Of a stretch of DNA of 64,000 bases, positions 9,803 to 18,048 are shown piece by piece (the first letter of the stretch is position 1; every line of letters starts with the position of its first letter). A model generated the notes under the pieces. The model had not been told where the DNA came from, did no database searches, and saw nothing but the letters and a program-made list of their open reading frames with translations. The DNA lies in assembly GCA_041746735.1 (NCBI GenBank), contig JBGTGP010000031.1, positions 13,567 through 77,566 of the forward strand, in the 5' to 3' direction. This stretch comes from Opimibacter sp041746735 (lineage in GTDB: Bacteria > Bacteroidota > Bacteroidia > Chitinophagales > Saprospiraceae). Made by a program: the position numbers and the translations under genes.

Positions 9803-10687
9803 ATGGCAAAATTTATAACCGGAGGTGACCTTGAAAAGGTAATTTATGACATCATCTGGGAAGCTGAGGATACACTGCTTATCGTTTCACCCTATATCAA
9901 ACTGGACGATTATTTTAAGAAATTATTTGATAAACACGCCTACAACCCTAAACTTCATTTACTTCTTATTTTCGGTAAAAACGAAAGGGAGGTATCTCGA
10001 AGCTTGAGTAAAGATGACTTTGAGTACTTTAAGAAATTCTTAAATGTATCTATTGTTTATGTTCCAAATCTACATGCAAAATATTATAGTAATGAAATGA
10101 AAGGTGTAATTACATCACTCAATCTATACGATTATTCATTCAAACATAATATTGAGTTTGGGGTTTACACAGAATCGAATATTTTAAACGCCTTTTCGAA
10201 AACAGCAAGCAATGAAGCATGGACGATGTCGATGCATATGGCAAACAACCATGAAGTGGTATTTGTGAAGCGACCTGTATATGAGAGAAAGCTTTTAAGT
10301 GCGATACTGGGTAAGAATTTTATTCAATCAGATATACTGTATGACATCACCGAGAAATTTTATAGAGGCTTTGGCGGATTTTCAGGAAACAATTCACCGA
10401 AGAGCAACGTACAGAAGAAACTTACAGACTTTCCAAACGAGTTGGAGCTGGGTTCAAAACCATCTGTAAGGCCATCAAGATATGTAGTTGAGCACACAAC
10501 ATTTGGGTATTGCATTAGAACAGGGACCAAAATTCCTTATAATCTTAAGAGACCCTTTAGTAATAGTGCTTATCAAATATGGGCAGAATATGGAAATTGG
10601 GATTATCCCGAAGTATATTGCCACAAAACCGGTAAACCGTCGTTCGGAAAGACATCTATGCGAAATCCTGTTCTAAGAGGAAGATAA
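9803..10687 (+). CDS. PLD-like nuclease-family protein with C-terminal Cys/His module
   Basis: A 294-residue cytosolic protein related to the phospholipase-D superfamily. I chose the ATG at 9803 (MAKFITGGDL) over a frame-extending TTG at 9770. Residues 1-150 carry the PLD half-fold: a strand LLIVSPYIKLDD, then the single HxK motif HAKYYSNEMKGVITS followed by N-x-YDYS and an N-x-E-x-G element. Only one HKD half is present, so dimerisation would be needed for catalysis, as in Nuc-type members. The last 65 residues (GYCIRTGTKIPYN, then YCHKTGKPSFGKTS) look like a small zinc-ribbon or Cys/His cap. Many such proteins act in DNA repair or restriction; the substrate here is unknown. AT-richer than the flanking surface genes, suggesting acquisition. 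Confidence 0.7.
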   Translation: MAKFITGGDLEKVIYDIIWEAEDTLLIVSPYIKLDDYFKKLFDKHAYNPKLHLLLIFGKNEREVSRSLSKDDFEYFKKFLNVSIVYVPNLHAKYYSNEMKGVITSLNLYDYSFKHNIEFGVYTESNILNAFSKTASNEAWTMSMHMANNHEVVFVKRPVYERKLLSAILGKNFIQSDILYDITEKFYRGFGGFSGNNSPKSNVQKKLTDFPNELELGSKPSVRPSRYVVEHTTFGYCIRTGTKIPYNLKRPFSNSAYQIWAEYGNWDYPEVYCHKTGKPSFGKTSMRNPVLRGR

Positions 10688-11013
10688 TTCAAAACGCTAA
10701 CATAAGCTAACCATCAGCAGGTATATGCAGAGAATCCCCCATACTTTCTTGAGATTCCGTTTCCAACGTAGCTGGCCCTCCACATCCCAATCCCCCTCTC
10801 CCCGATATCCTACGCCTGTAGATTGCGGAATGGATGTGGGTGCGCACTGACACTGGTTGTGCATGCAATGCACTGAGGAGAGGCTGAATATAGCAGCCCT
10901 TGCCTTAATGTGAGAATATTGTAAAGTATAGCAATTATTATGTAATGATTGAAAGTATGTGTCCTTTCATCTTTGAAGCGTATCAGTTCAGATACATACT
11001 CAAATTTCAAAAA
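10688..11013. other. Gene-free spacer
   Basis: 326 bases between the PLD-like gene and the Cys-rich protein gene. No open frame with coding character, no tRNA and no strong hairpin. The part just before 11014 is AT-rich and probably carries the promoter for the Cys-rich protein, but I cannot place a convincing TAnnTTTG box. Confidence 0.4.
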
Positions 11014-11346
11014 ATGGATAGTAGGATCATTCAAAGCTGCATTGATGCTTGTAAAGTATGTGCAGAGGCATGTGAAACATGCGCAACAGAAAACAAAGGC
11101 AAGGAAGGAATGGAACATTCCGTAAAACTTTGCATCGCTTGTGCTGATGCTTGCAATGCTTTAATTGCTGCTGCCAGTACATCCCATTCAAACCTGGAAG
11201 CTCTTTGCAAAGAATGCGAAGACGCCTGTATTGCTTGTGCAACGGAATGTGAGCAGTATCCTGACATGATACATTGTGTGGAATGTGCTGATGCCTGTCG
11301 TAAGTGTGCAGCAGAATGTAAATCTATGCTTGCAGTAGAAGCATAG
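11014..11346 (+). CDS. Cys-rich four-helix bundle, copper-storage-like protein (DUF326)
   Basis: A 110-residue protein with regularly spaced cysteines along predicted helices: CIDACKVCAEACETCA, CIACADACNA, CKECEDACIACATEC, CVECADACRKCAAEC. This matches the DUF326/Csp (copper storage protein) pattern, in which inward-facing Cys residues of a four-helix bundle bind many Cu(I) ions. I chose the ATG at 11014 because the in-frame extension to 10945 lacks helical or Cys character. No export signal is visible, so a cytosolic Csp3-like copper or thiol-metal store is plausible. It stands alone with a hairpin downstream. Metal specificity is inferred from the family. Confidence 0.85.
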   Translation: MDSRIIQSCIDACKVCAEACETCATENKGKEGMEHSVKLCIACADACNALIAAASTSHSNLEALCKECEDACIACATECEQYPDMIHCVECADACRKCAAECKSMLAVEA

Positions 11347-11408
11347 TTAAATTGCCAAGGCGGGCACTAAGAGTAGTGGTTTTTGTTTTTCATATGTGAT
11401 ACATACGT

Positions 11409-11440
11409 GCTTGTAAGTGATTACTCATTTGCAAGCACAT
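11409..11440 (+). terminator. Hairpin downstream of Cys-rich protein gene
   Basis: Inverted repeat GTGCTTG...CAAGCAC with an extended A/T stem, followed by ATTTTCATT. It lies 62 bases after the stop at 11346 and is a plausible but weak intrinsic terminator, since the U-tract is short. Confidence 0.4.
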
Positions 11441-11742
11441 TTTCATTGCGCACCTACCCCAACTGATATGGAGCAGCCATGAATTTAAATTTCTTTTCAC
11501 AGAATCTGCCATCATAAGTAAGTACAGGACTTCACCCGACCCAAGCCGTATTCTTTCCAGACGCTCTATCCAACAAAGCTGCCCCCCTGAAGAAACCCCA
11601 ACTTACCGCATTCTCCCCGGAATCTCAATATAATGGGATGTTCAAAACATTTTTTTAACCCCCCCATCTTGCATCCCCGGCAGAAATCCCATTATCTTGT
11701 GATTCGGTAGCAAAACCAACATAAAGTGAAAATCTGGAAAAT
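11441..11742. other. Gene-free spacer
   Basis: About 300 bases with no coding frame, repeat or RNA gene that I can support. C-rich tracts occur around 11581 and 11661. The promoter of the DUF1801 gene presumably lies near 11680-11740. Confidence 0.35.
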
Positions 11743-12225
11743 ATGAAAGCAACCGGAAAGACAGTAAAAGAGATCCTCAACAGCCTTCCCGAAGACAGAG
11801 CAGTACCTTTTAACAGACTCCACGATGTCATTGTCAAAAACCTGCCCAAAGGGTTTGAAGCCGCCATAAGCTATGGCGGACTGGGGTATGTGGTTCCCCA
11901 TACCCTCTATCCCGCAGGCTACCACTGCAAGCCAAGCGAGCCACTCCCCTTCGCAGGCATAGCTTCCCAAAAGGATTCCATCAATTTTTATCACATGGGT
12001 ATCTATTCCGACCCCCGGTTACTGGAGTGGTTCGTCACCGAGTACCCCAAGCACAGCAAACAAAAACTGGACATGGGAAAAAGTTGTGTCCGCTTTAAGA
12101 AGTTTGATGAGATTCCCTTTAAGCTCATCGGGGAGTTGATGAAGAAGGTAAGTGTAAAGCAATGGATTGAAAAGTACGAAGCAGAACACAAGCCGAAGCC
12201 TAAGACAAAAGCGGTGAAAGGTTGA
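11743..12225 (+). CDS. DUF1801 domain protein
   Basis: A 160-residue protein of the DUF1801 family (YdhG-like fold). Diagnostic features are an N-terminal helix (VKEILNSLPEDR), a strand with PKGFEAAISYGGLGYVVP, the central INFYHMG segment, and KSCVRFKKFDEIPFKLIGEL near the C-terminus, followed by a helix and a Lys/Pro-rich tail. Family members are small cytosolic proteins, sometimes linked to iron delivery, but the role is not established. The TGA stop at 12223-12225 overlaps the first copy of the heptamer array beginning at 12224, so the array has grown right up to the coding end. Confidence 0.8.
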   Translation: MKATGKTVKEILNSLPEDRAVPFNRLHDVIVKNLPKGFEAAISYGGLGYVVPHTLYPAGYHCKPSEPLPFAGIASQKDSINFYHMGIYSDPRLLEWFVTEYPKHSKQKLDMGKSCVRFKKFDEIPFKLIGELMKKVSVKQWIEKYEAEHKPKPKTKAVKG

Positions 12226-12279
12226 GTAGTGAGTAGTGAGTAGTGAGTGGTGAGTAGTGAGTAGTGAGTAGTGAGTGTG
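12224..12279. repeat. Heptamer tandem array (GAGTAGT)n
   Basis: Seven full copies of the 7-nt unit GAGTAGT (one is GAGTGGT) plus a partial eighth. It begins inside the stop codon of the DUF1801 gene. Short tandem arrays of comparable unit size occur at other intergenic sites in the window. Confidence 0.9.
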
Positions 12280-12312
12280 TTGGCATCTCTGCTGTGCTTC
12301 GATCTGGAACCT

Positions 12313-12525
12313 GTGCCATCCGGCAGCATCCAGTCTGGCTTTCCGCCTTGCGGTCGGAATCTTCGCTGCGCTGCGACTGGCATCGAAAAAAAAAGCATCT
12401 CCTACTCTGATAACTGTGCCATCCGGCAGCAACCAATCTGGCATCTGGCATTCCGCCTCGCGGTCGGAATCTACGCTGCGCTTCGATCTGCTGCTCTGGC
12501 ATCTAAAAAAGGCATCTGGCATCCC
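12313..12525. repeat. Imperfect 103-bp direct duplication
   Basis: Two diverged copies offset by 103 bases, each with GTGCCATCCGGCAGCA, a CTTCCGCC- or ATTCCGCC-type segment, GCGGTCGGAATCT, CGCTGCGCT and a CGA/CATC tail. The sequence also contains many GGCATCTGGCAT-type words. No protein-coding character. It separates the DUF1801 gene from cheB. Confidence 0.75.
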
Positions 12526-12550
12526 ACTATTTTGAACTTATAGAGTAAAA

Positions 12551-13576
12551 ATGAAAAATATACCCACAAAACCAAAAAACATTTCACAGGTAGTTGTAGT
12601 CGGAACATCTGCCGGAGGGCTGAATGCCTTAAAAGCACTCATCAGCCAACTTCCGAAAAACTTTTCAGTGCCGGTACTGATTGTCCGGCATATTTCCCCG
12701 GATGCTACGGGTAACGTACTCCTGGACGAACTGAATAAGTTTGAAACCGTCAAATGTCAGCATGCTACCAATGGAAGCAGCCTGAAACCCGGACATGTGT
12801 ACCTGGCCCTTTCAGATCATCACCTTCTGATCAGTGAAAACCGGACCATGCTGGTTACCAAAGGCGCCCATGAAAACAGGTCACGGCCTGCCATTGATCC
12901 CCTCTTTAGGTCCGCAGCAGTAGCTTTTGGCACCGGTGTTATTGGAATCCTCCTGACCGGCTATCTGGATGATGGTACTTCAGGCATGAAAGCCATTAAG
13001 AAATGCGGCGGTATATGTATTGTACAGGATCCAGACGACGCCGAATATCCGGATATGCCCCGAAATGCCCTGAATAACGTCAAGGTAGATCATTGCCTGC
13101 CGATCGCAGAAATGGGTCCCTTGCTCCACAAGTTAGTACAACGGAAAATGCAAAAAAGCAAACCCGTCCCGGGAGATGTTAAAATAGAAGCTAAAATTGC
13201 GGAACGTGTTTTAAGTGATCTATCGTCAGTAGACAAGTTGGGCGATCAGGTTCCTTTTAACTGCCCCGGCTGCGGCGGTGTATTATGGAAGGTGGGAAAA
13301 GATAACGACTTACGGTTCCGTTGCCATACCGGCCACGCCTTTACAGCAGCCTACCTCCTGGCAGAACAGACCAACAAGATGGAAGAAACCATGTGGACAG
13401 CACTCCGGATGTTCGAGGAACATAAAAACCTGCTGACAGAAATGGCGCGAGGGAAAAAAGGAGTCGGCTCTAAAACAGCCCTTGAAAGAGCAAAAAGATC
13501 ACAGGTCCACATTAACCGCATCAGAGCCATCCTGAAAACGACGGAAAATAAAGATGGGGCGGATGTGCCCACATGA
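12551..13576 (+). CDS. cheB: CheB-type protein-glutamate methylesterase without receiver domain
   Basis: A 341-residue protein whose residues about 12-200 form the CheB catalytic domain. The nucleophile loop is GTSAGGLNALK, the His lies in IVRHISPDATG, and the Asp-containing GYLDDGTSGMKAIKK completes the triad; NRSRPAIDPLFRSAA is a typical substrate-side loop. The N-terminal receiver domain of chemotaxis CheB is absent, so activity is not controlled by CheA phosphotransfer in the usual way. The C-terminus has a zinc-ribbon-like CPGCGGVLW...RCHTGHAF and a helical tail. Stand-alone CheB domains of this kind are common in Bacteroidota and are often paired with CheR or hybrid kinases, but no such partner is in the window. 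A TATTTTG word about 18 bases before the start may be a -7 box. Confidence 0.85.
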   Translation: MKNIPTKPKNISQVVVVGTSAGGLNALKALISQLPKNFSVPVLIVRHISPDATGNVLLDELNKFETVKCQHATNGSSLKPGHVYLALSDHHLLISENRTMLVTKGAHENRSRPAIDPLFRSAAVAFGTGVIGILLTGYLDDGTSGMKAIKKCGGICIVQDPDDAEYPDMPRNALNNVKVDHCLPIAEMGPLLHKLVQRKMQKSKPVPGDVKIEAKIAERVLSDLSSVDKLGDQVPFNCPGCGGVLWKVGKDNDLRFRCHTGHAFTAAYLLAEQTNKMEETMWTALRMFEEHKNLLTEMARGKKGVGSKTALERAKRSQVHINRIRAILKTTENKDGADVPT

Positions 13577-13605
13577 TTTAGCCACAGCCTTGAAACGATT
13601 GGAGT

Positions 13606-14034
13606 ATGAAATATTGCGGTATTGAATTAAAAGGAGATGAGGCCCGAATCATTGGCATAAAGACAAAAGGCGATAGCTACACGGTCATCCCCCTCGCCGT
13701 CGATAAGTTTAAAATCAAGGATCCCTCCAGTCAGCAGGACATGCAAGCCTTTGCCGCTACATTTCAATCCTTCCTGGCTGCTGCTCATTTTGATGTGATC
13801 GGCATCAAAGGCAGAATGACAAAAGGACGGTTTGCCGGAGGATCTACATCCTTCAAGATGGAAGGTATACTCCAGTGCATGCCCTTTCCTATTTCGATCA
13901 TCAACCCGGCGACGATACGATCTAAATTAAAGAATACGGAGTTGGATCTGACCGGGTGTAAGGAGTATCAGATTGAAGCCTTAAAGGTGGTGCTGACGAT
14001 GGTGATGATGAATGTACCATCATCATCAGGGTAA
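13606..14034 (+). CDS. DUF3010 family protein
   Basis: A 142-residue protein closely matching the DUF3010 pattern: CGIELKGDEARIIGI at the N-terminus, VIGIKGRMTKGRFAGG in the middle and SFKMEGILQ, then ATIRSKLKN and a C-terminal helix EYQIEALKVVLT. The fold is likely RNase-H/RuvC-like, judging from the first strand with its acidic residue; this is an inference. Cytosolic, function unknown. It follows cheB by 29 bases and may be cotranscribed. Confidence 0.8.
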   Translation: MKYCGIELKGDEARIIGIKTKGDSYTVIPLAVDKFKIKDPSSQQDMQAFAATFQSFLAAAHFDVIGIKGRMTKGRFAGGSTSFKMEGILQCMPFPISIINPATIRSKLKNTELDLTGCKEYQIEALKVVLTMVMMNVPSSSG

Positions 14035-14070
14035 ATGATGAAGCTTGTCAGCTTCTGCAGGTGGATTAGG

Positions 14071-14394
14071 ATCTGACTTCTTCAGGGGATTTTTGTTCTT
14101 TTTTTCCGCCTTCGGTCGCCGAAGCTTTAGCGAAGGAGAGAAAGAACCATGCTTCGACTTGCTATTTCGCATCCTTGTGCTACAGCTCAGCAACCAAGCT
14201 CGTCGCTCTCAAAACTCACCTCGGTCGCCATAGCTTTAGCGAAGGCGACCCGATTGCTTTCACGCCTGGTAGTATTTCATGTGCTGTTTCTTGATGAAGA
14301 TTTTTCTATACGAGTCTTGTTGTGCCATGAAACAGGACTTCCTCGGTGTTCGAACAGTTGAGAGCGACATGAATCTGTCCTATTCGATTAGGCT
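14071..14394. repeat. Dispersed intergenic repeat, copy 1 (forward)
   Basis: A composite non-coding repeat whose blocks recur in inverted orientation at about 36468-36800. Shared blocks are ATCTGACTTC, GGGGATTTTTGTTC, a nearly identical stretch of about 50 bases around CTCACCTCGGTCGCC and AGCGAAGGCGACCCGATTGC (14213-14263), GAGTCTTGTTGTGCCATGAAA, a GGTGTTCGAACA-like word, and GAGCGACATGA followed by CCTATTCGAT. Neither copy encodes a transposase. The short frames that cross it lack coding character. Confidence 0.8.
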
Positions 14395-14425
14395 AGCATT
14401 TCAATAAACACTACACTCTAAACTC

Positions 14426-14481
14426 CTCAACCTCTCAACCACTCAACCACTCAACCACTCAACCTCTCAACCTCTCAACCT
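14426..14481. repeat. Octamer tandem array (CTCAACCT/A)n
   Basis: Seven contiguous 8-nt units, CTCAACCT or CTCAACCA. The same unit occurs at 42205-42228, and its reverse complement (TTGAGAGG and variants) at 36176-36298, so this is a genome-specific short tandem repeat family. Confidence 0.9.
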
Positions 14482-14579
14482 CTCTAGTCATTTTTCCTTC
14501 CCGAATACTTGCATATTCGATCCCGGCCTATTATATTTACCGGCAAACAAGGTTAAGTTGAGACTCAGCACCACTCCAG

Positions 14580-14910
14580 GATCATTACCCCATGCCTGAT
14601 TTTTACCAGGCAGCATAGGACAAAAATAGTCCTATGATGAATTCCTGATCTCCCGTACGTCTTGGCCGGAGAGTGCGCTTCGGTTTCTTCCATTGCATAA
14701 CACCTACACAGACCGGTAGCCATACTACCGGAGGCAATGGGCCATTCGCCCATAGACGATTTATGGAAAAGGCTCTTGCGGTGTTGCCGCAGAGGTGAAA
14801 TTGTTATGCGACCACAAAACAAAAGCCTGTTCCCCTCACGTACGTGATGCCCGGAGAGCCTGTCTCCGACTGAAGTTGTTATGTCTTTTGTATGCCCATC
14901 GGTAGTGGGC
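14580..14910. other. Cluster of short hairpins; possible structured RNA or attC-like element
   Basis: Within about 330 non-coding bases there are at least seven short stem-loops: GCCTG/CAGGC (14591-14610), TAGGAC/GTCCTA (14617-14635), CCGGTAG/CTACCGG (14713-14731), GGGC/GCCC (14740-14752), GCGG/CCGC (14778-14790), CGGAGA/TCTCCG (14852-14868) and GCCCA/TGGGC (14894-14910). A longer inverted pair GCATAACACCT (14695) and AGGT...GTTATGC (14793-14809) encloses the middle hairpins. The word CGTACGT followed by CCGGAGAG occurs twice (14655 and 14838). The last hairpin runs into the possible start of the LuxR-type gene. Confidence 0.5.
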
Positions 14911-15395
14911 TAGCGCATGCTATCCCCACCGTACAAAAAGCCAGGGCCATGCCGGCCAGCCTTTGCATCAAACTTTCCGAAGGGACACTTTCCGTACAGA
15001 AGGATATCACCTTCTATACTGCAGGTGAATGGTCTCCGGAAACGGAAGCCCTCCTCGTTCAGCAGGTGCACGACCTCTTATCACTCATCCGACCCATGGG
15101 CATCTCCCTCCACCTCATTCTGCAAATGGAAGTCACCGACCTCGAACGGGCAGCCTTGCTGATCTCACGACGCAACCGGCATGATGTTTCTCTGCAGACA
15201 CAGTCCCTTACCAGACGCGAACTGGAAATACTGGGCCTGATCATGAATGGCTATACCAACAACGATATCGCCAAAGCCCTCTTCATCAGTTATGAAACGG
15301 TCAAGTCCCACCGGAAAAATATCCTCACAAAAACCGGAGCCCGAAATACCGCCGCTTTGATTAATTATTACCATCAGACTTTTTTTGAAAAGTAG
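14892..15395 (+). CDS. LuxR-type HTH transcriptional regulator
   Basis: A small regulator of up to 167 residues. The C-terminal 60 residues are a clear LuxR/FixJ helix-turn-helix: LTRRELEILGLIMNGYTNND, then IAKALFISYETVKSHRKNIL and TKTGARNTAALI. The N-terminal 100 residues are not a receiver domain, as no phosphoacceptor Asp pattern is visible; they may be a degenerate or unrelated sensing domain. The start is uncertain: ATG at 14892 lies in a hairpin, and ATG at 14949 (MPASLCIKL) is a reasonable alternative. It ends about 90 bases before the preferred start of the first gene of a five-gene cassette on the same strand, so it is a good candidate for that cassette's regulator. Confidence 0.75.
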   Translation: MPIGSGLAHAIPTVQKARAMPASLCIKLSEGTLSVQKDITFYTAGEWSPETEALLVQQVHDLLSLIRPMGISLHLILQMEVTDLERAALLISRRNRHDVSLQTQSLTRRELEILGLIMNGYTNNDIAKALFISYETVKSHRKNILTKTGARNTAALINYYHQTFFEK

Positions 15396-15487
15396 TCATC
15401 CATCAATATCCCCCTTTCGGGGGATAGATGCAGCGCCTGCTGCACAGGTACATTTACCAAAGTTCTTATCAAAGCAAATCATCCGTT

Positions 15488-18031
15488 ATGGAAAATGCTA
15501 CTATGAATGGCGTACGCTCGTCATTGGCTCAGTATGAAACACCTTTTGGCGATGCCGGCACTCCTCATACACTTGCCGGGAATCACGATCATGAAAGTTT
15601 TCCACAGTTCACCCTGGAAACGGACAGTCCATTCTCCCGCACATATGAAAGTATTTCCTCCGGAAAGGGACTTACACCTGCAGGCGAAGCCTATCTCAAT
15701 TTTGTAGCCGAACTCGATGATCCTGATTTTCAGGAGACCCTCTACGAACTCGCCCATGAAGTCGAAGATACCTGGCGAAATAAAATCAGCGATGAAGTCG
15801 CTATGGGGGTTAATTATATGCCCTTTGTACGGCAGCAGGCATCAGAGTATTTCGCACCCCTGATGCGCGAGACCGATCTCATGATCAATGAAGTCGCCAA
15901 ACATTTTTCCGGAAATGATTTTGCCAGCTATTCAGACGCAGATCTCGAAGTCTATTTCAATTCCCTGACCTTTGATCATGCCCACCTCACACCCGTCCAG
16001 GAAGAATTTCTGGGTAAGGTGTTTAACAAAGTCAAGAATGTAGTCAAGAAAGGTGTCAGCCTGGCCAAAAAGGGCATAAGTGCCGTAGGGAAACTGCTGC
16101 CGATCAATTTAGTGCTCGACAAACTCAAAGCCCTGATCCGGCCCCTGCTGGATAAAGTCCTCAAAACAGCTATCGGTAAGCTGCCCAAAAACCTCCAGGG
16201 ACATGCTCAGGCCCTGGCGAAAAAATTTCTCAACCTCGAGACATCAGATGATGACCTGCAGGCAACCAACTCAGATCCTTCCGGAATGCAAGGGATTCAG
16301 TCGGAGTTTGACCATTATGTTGCCCAACTTTTATTTGCTCCGGGTGAAGCCGAAGCATCTTCCCTCGTCATGGACTACGAAGCCGGTCATGATCAGACGG
16401 ATCCGGATATGGCATATGAGAATGGCTCCGCTCCCGGCATCACCTATCAGGCCGCACGTCAGCGTTTTATTCAGGGACTAAAGAACCTCCCGGAAGGTGC
16501 TTCCCCCGCACCAGTCATTGAAGAGTTTTTGCCGGCGGCGATCATAGCGTTGCAACCGATCATCAAGATGGGTATCTCTATCATCGGACGCCAAAAGGTG
16601 ATCAATTTTCTGGCGGATCTCCTCGCCAAGCTGGTCAGCAAATACGTACCCGCAGAAGTCGCCAAACCCCTTGCCGCCAGTATCATCGACATCGGGATGA
16701 GTGTCATCGGATTTGAAGTAAAAGATACGGACACGAATCAACTGGCCTATGAAGCTATCGCCAATACCATCGAGGATACAGTGCTACACATGGGCCAGGT
16801 AGCCGAAAGTGACCTGCAGGATCCGGAAGCCCTGACCCTCCATCTTCTGGAGGCGTTTGAAACGGCCGCCGCACAAAACTTTCCACCTCAATATATCAAA
16901 GAAGCTTTACGGAAAAGTACACAACGCGCTACATGGATCGGCATGCCGAGAACTACACCTGCTCCCCTCTACAAAAAGTTTAGCCATATCTATGAGGTCT
17001 CCATTGACCCTCAGGCTGCCGCTACGGTATCGACATTCCGGGGGTTGCCGCTGGCTAATTTTCTGCGGGACAAGTATGGCCTCGATACCTCAAAGACGAT
17101 TCGCGCCAAAGTACACTTGTATGAGATCAGAAAAGATGGCTCGTTAAGCACCATCCAAAAGCAGGAAAAATTGCCTGGCCTTAATGCCCGCCAACCCAAA
17201 GGATGGGTGCAACTATTGCCATTGACCAAACAGGCCGCATCACTCCTCATCAAAGAACCCGGTCTCGGTGTGGATCTCGATTTGAATAAACTTTCCAACC
17301 GATTCCGCGTAGAGCCAGGTCAACGATTTTATTTTCTGGAGATCAACGATGCGCCATTGCGCTTGCCGATCGTGGAGAATCTCACGCACAAGCATGTGAC
17401 GACCTCACGTCATCAACCTTCACCTGTCGTGGCCAATCGTTCGGCCGACATTCAGGGGGTGATCAATTTTACACGATCGGAAATCCGGCTGAATTATTTC
17501 TTCAGTGAAGAAGATGCCCGGCAGGTAGTGGAGAAGATGGGACGCAATGATGTACTCGGCGCCGCTATGACCATCCGGCAATCCGTCAAGTCAGTACTCA
17601 ATGGTATGCTGATCAAAAACATCCATCATAAAGTCAAGATCATCCATGAGGCACTACCCGCCATGTACCTGGAGCAGTATGATGATCCGCAAGAGCATTT
17701 TCTACCTCTCGCTGCGATAGGTAGGATGGCCGGAAAACAGGTGATCTCGAAGCTGGTCGAACTGCTGATTGAGCGGGTCTCGACCGCAGCGTACAATGCG
17801 GTGGTGGGCTACTTCAAGGCGCGTGCTGTAGAGTTCAAAGACGCACAGGCACATCCGCAGGATGGGGTGACCATTCAGTTGACCTGGAACCAGGTGCCGG
17901 GTATGTCTTCGATCCGCGCCGTGATCAATGCCGTCAAAGGCAAAGTATCGATCGGCGATATCACGACGATCGGAATTCCATCACTGCCAACACCGATCGT
18001 AAAGTCGGTGGCGGGTAAACAATTTGACTGA
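15488..18031 (+). CDS. Amphipathic-helix protein, first gene of wall-hydrolase cassette
   Basis: A protein of 847 residues from the preferred ATG at 15488 (MENATMNGVRSS); the open frame reaches back to 15428. I do not recognise a family. The N-terminus is acidic and carries QYETPFGD, similar to the YETP words in the 1182-residue protein of the same cassette. Next comes a Lys-rich amphipathic region (VFNKVKNVVKKGVSLAKKG and onward to LPINLVLDKLKALIRPLL), then a second hydrophobic helical region (IIALQPIIKMGISIIG to SIIDIGMSVIGFEV). The C-terminal 350 residues are mixed alpha/beta. There is no Sec signal. The helical segments could insert in or lie on membranes, which suggests a toxin-like or injected protein, but that is inference. 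It lies 17 bases before the metallopeptidase gene. Confidence 0.65.
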   Translation: MENATMNGVRSSLAQYETPFGDAGTPHTLAGNHDHESFPQFTLETDSPFSRTYESISSGKGLTPAGEAYLNFVAELDDPDFQETLYELAHEVEDTWRNKISDEVAMGVNYMPFVRQQASEYFAPLMRETDLMINEVAKHFSGNDFASYSDADLEVYFNSLTFDHAHLTPVQEEFLGKVFNKVKNVVKKGVSLAKKGISAVGKLLPINLVLDKLKALIRPLLDKVLKTAIGKLPKNLQGHAQALAKKFLNLETSDDDLQATNSDPSGMQGIQSEFDHYVAQLLFAPGEAEASSLVMDYEAGHDQTDPDMAYENGSAPGITYQAARQRFIQGLKNLPEGASPAPVIEEFLPAAIIALQPIIKMGISIIGRQKVINFLADLLAKLVSKYVPAEVAKPLAASIIDIGMSVIGFEVKDTDTNQLAYEAIANTIEDTVLHMGQVAESDLQDPEALTLHLLEAFETAAAQNFPPQYIKEALRKSTQRATWIGMPRTTPAPLYKKFSHIYEVSIDPQAAATVSTFRGLPLANFLRDKYGLDTSKTIRAKVHLYEIRKDGSLSTIQKQEKLPGLNARQPKGWVQLLPLTKQAASLLIKEPGLGVDLDLNKLSNRFRVEPGQRFYFLEINDAPLRLPIVENLTHKHVTTSRHQPSPVVANRSADIQGVINFTRSEIRLNYFFSEEDARQVVEKMGRNDVLGAAMTIRQSVKSVLNGMLIKNIHHKVKIIHEALPAMYLEQYDDPQEHFLPLAAIGRMAGKQVISKLVELLIERVSTAAYNAVVGYFKARAVEFKDAQAHPQDGVTIQLTWNQVPGMSSIRAVINAVKGKVSIGDITTIGIPSLPTPIVKSVAGKQFD

Positions 18032-18048
18032 TACATCCGGACGCCATC

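Noticed and set aside
12003..12543. Several overlapping short frames around the heptamer array
   Set aside because: Produced by tandem repeats open in many frames; no start signals or conserved sequence.
14045..14361. Short forward frames in the 14 kb spacer
   Set aside because: They cross the dispersed repeat and hairpins, and the same bases recur non-coding at 36.5 kb.
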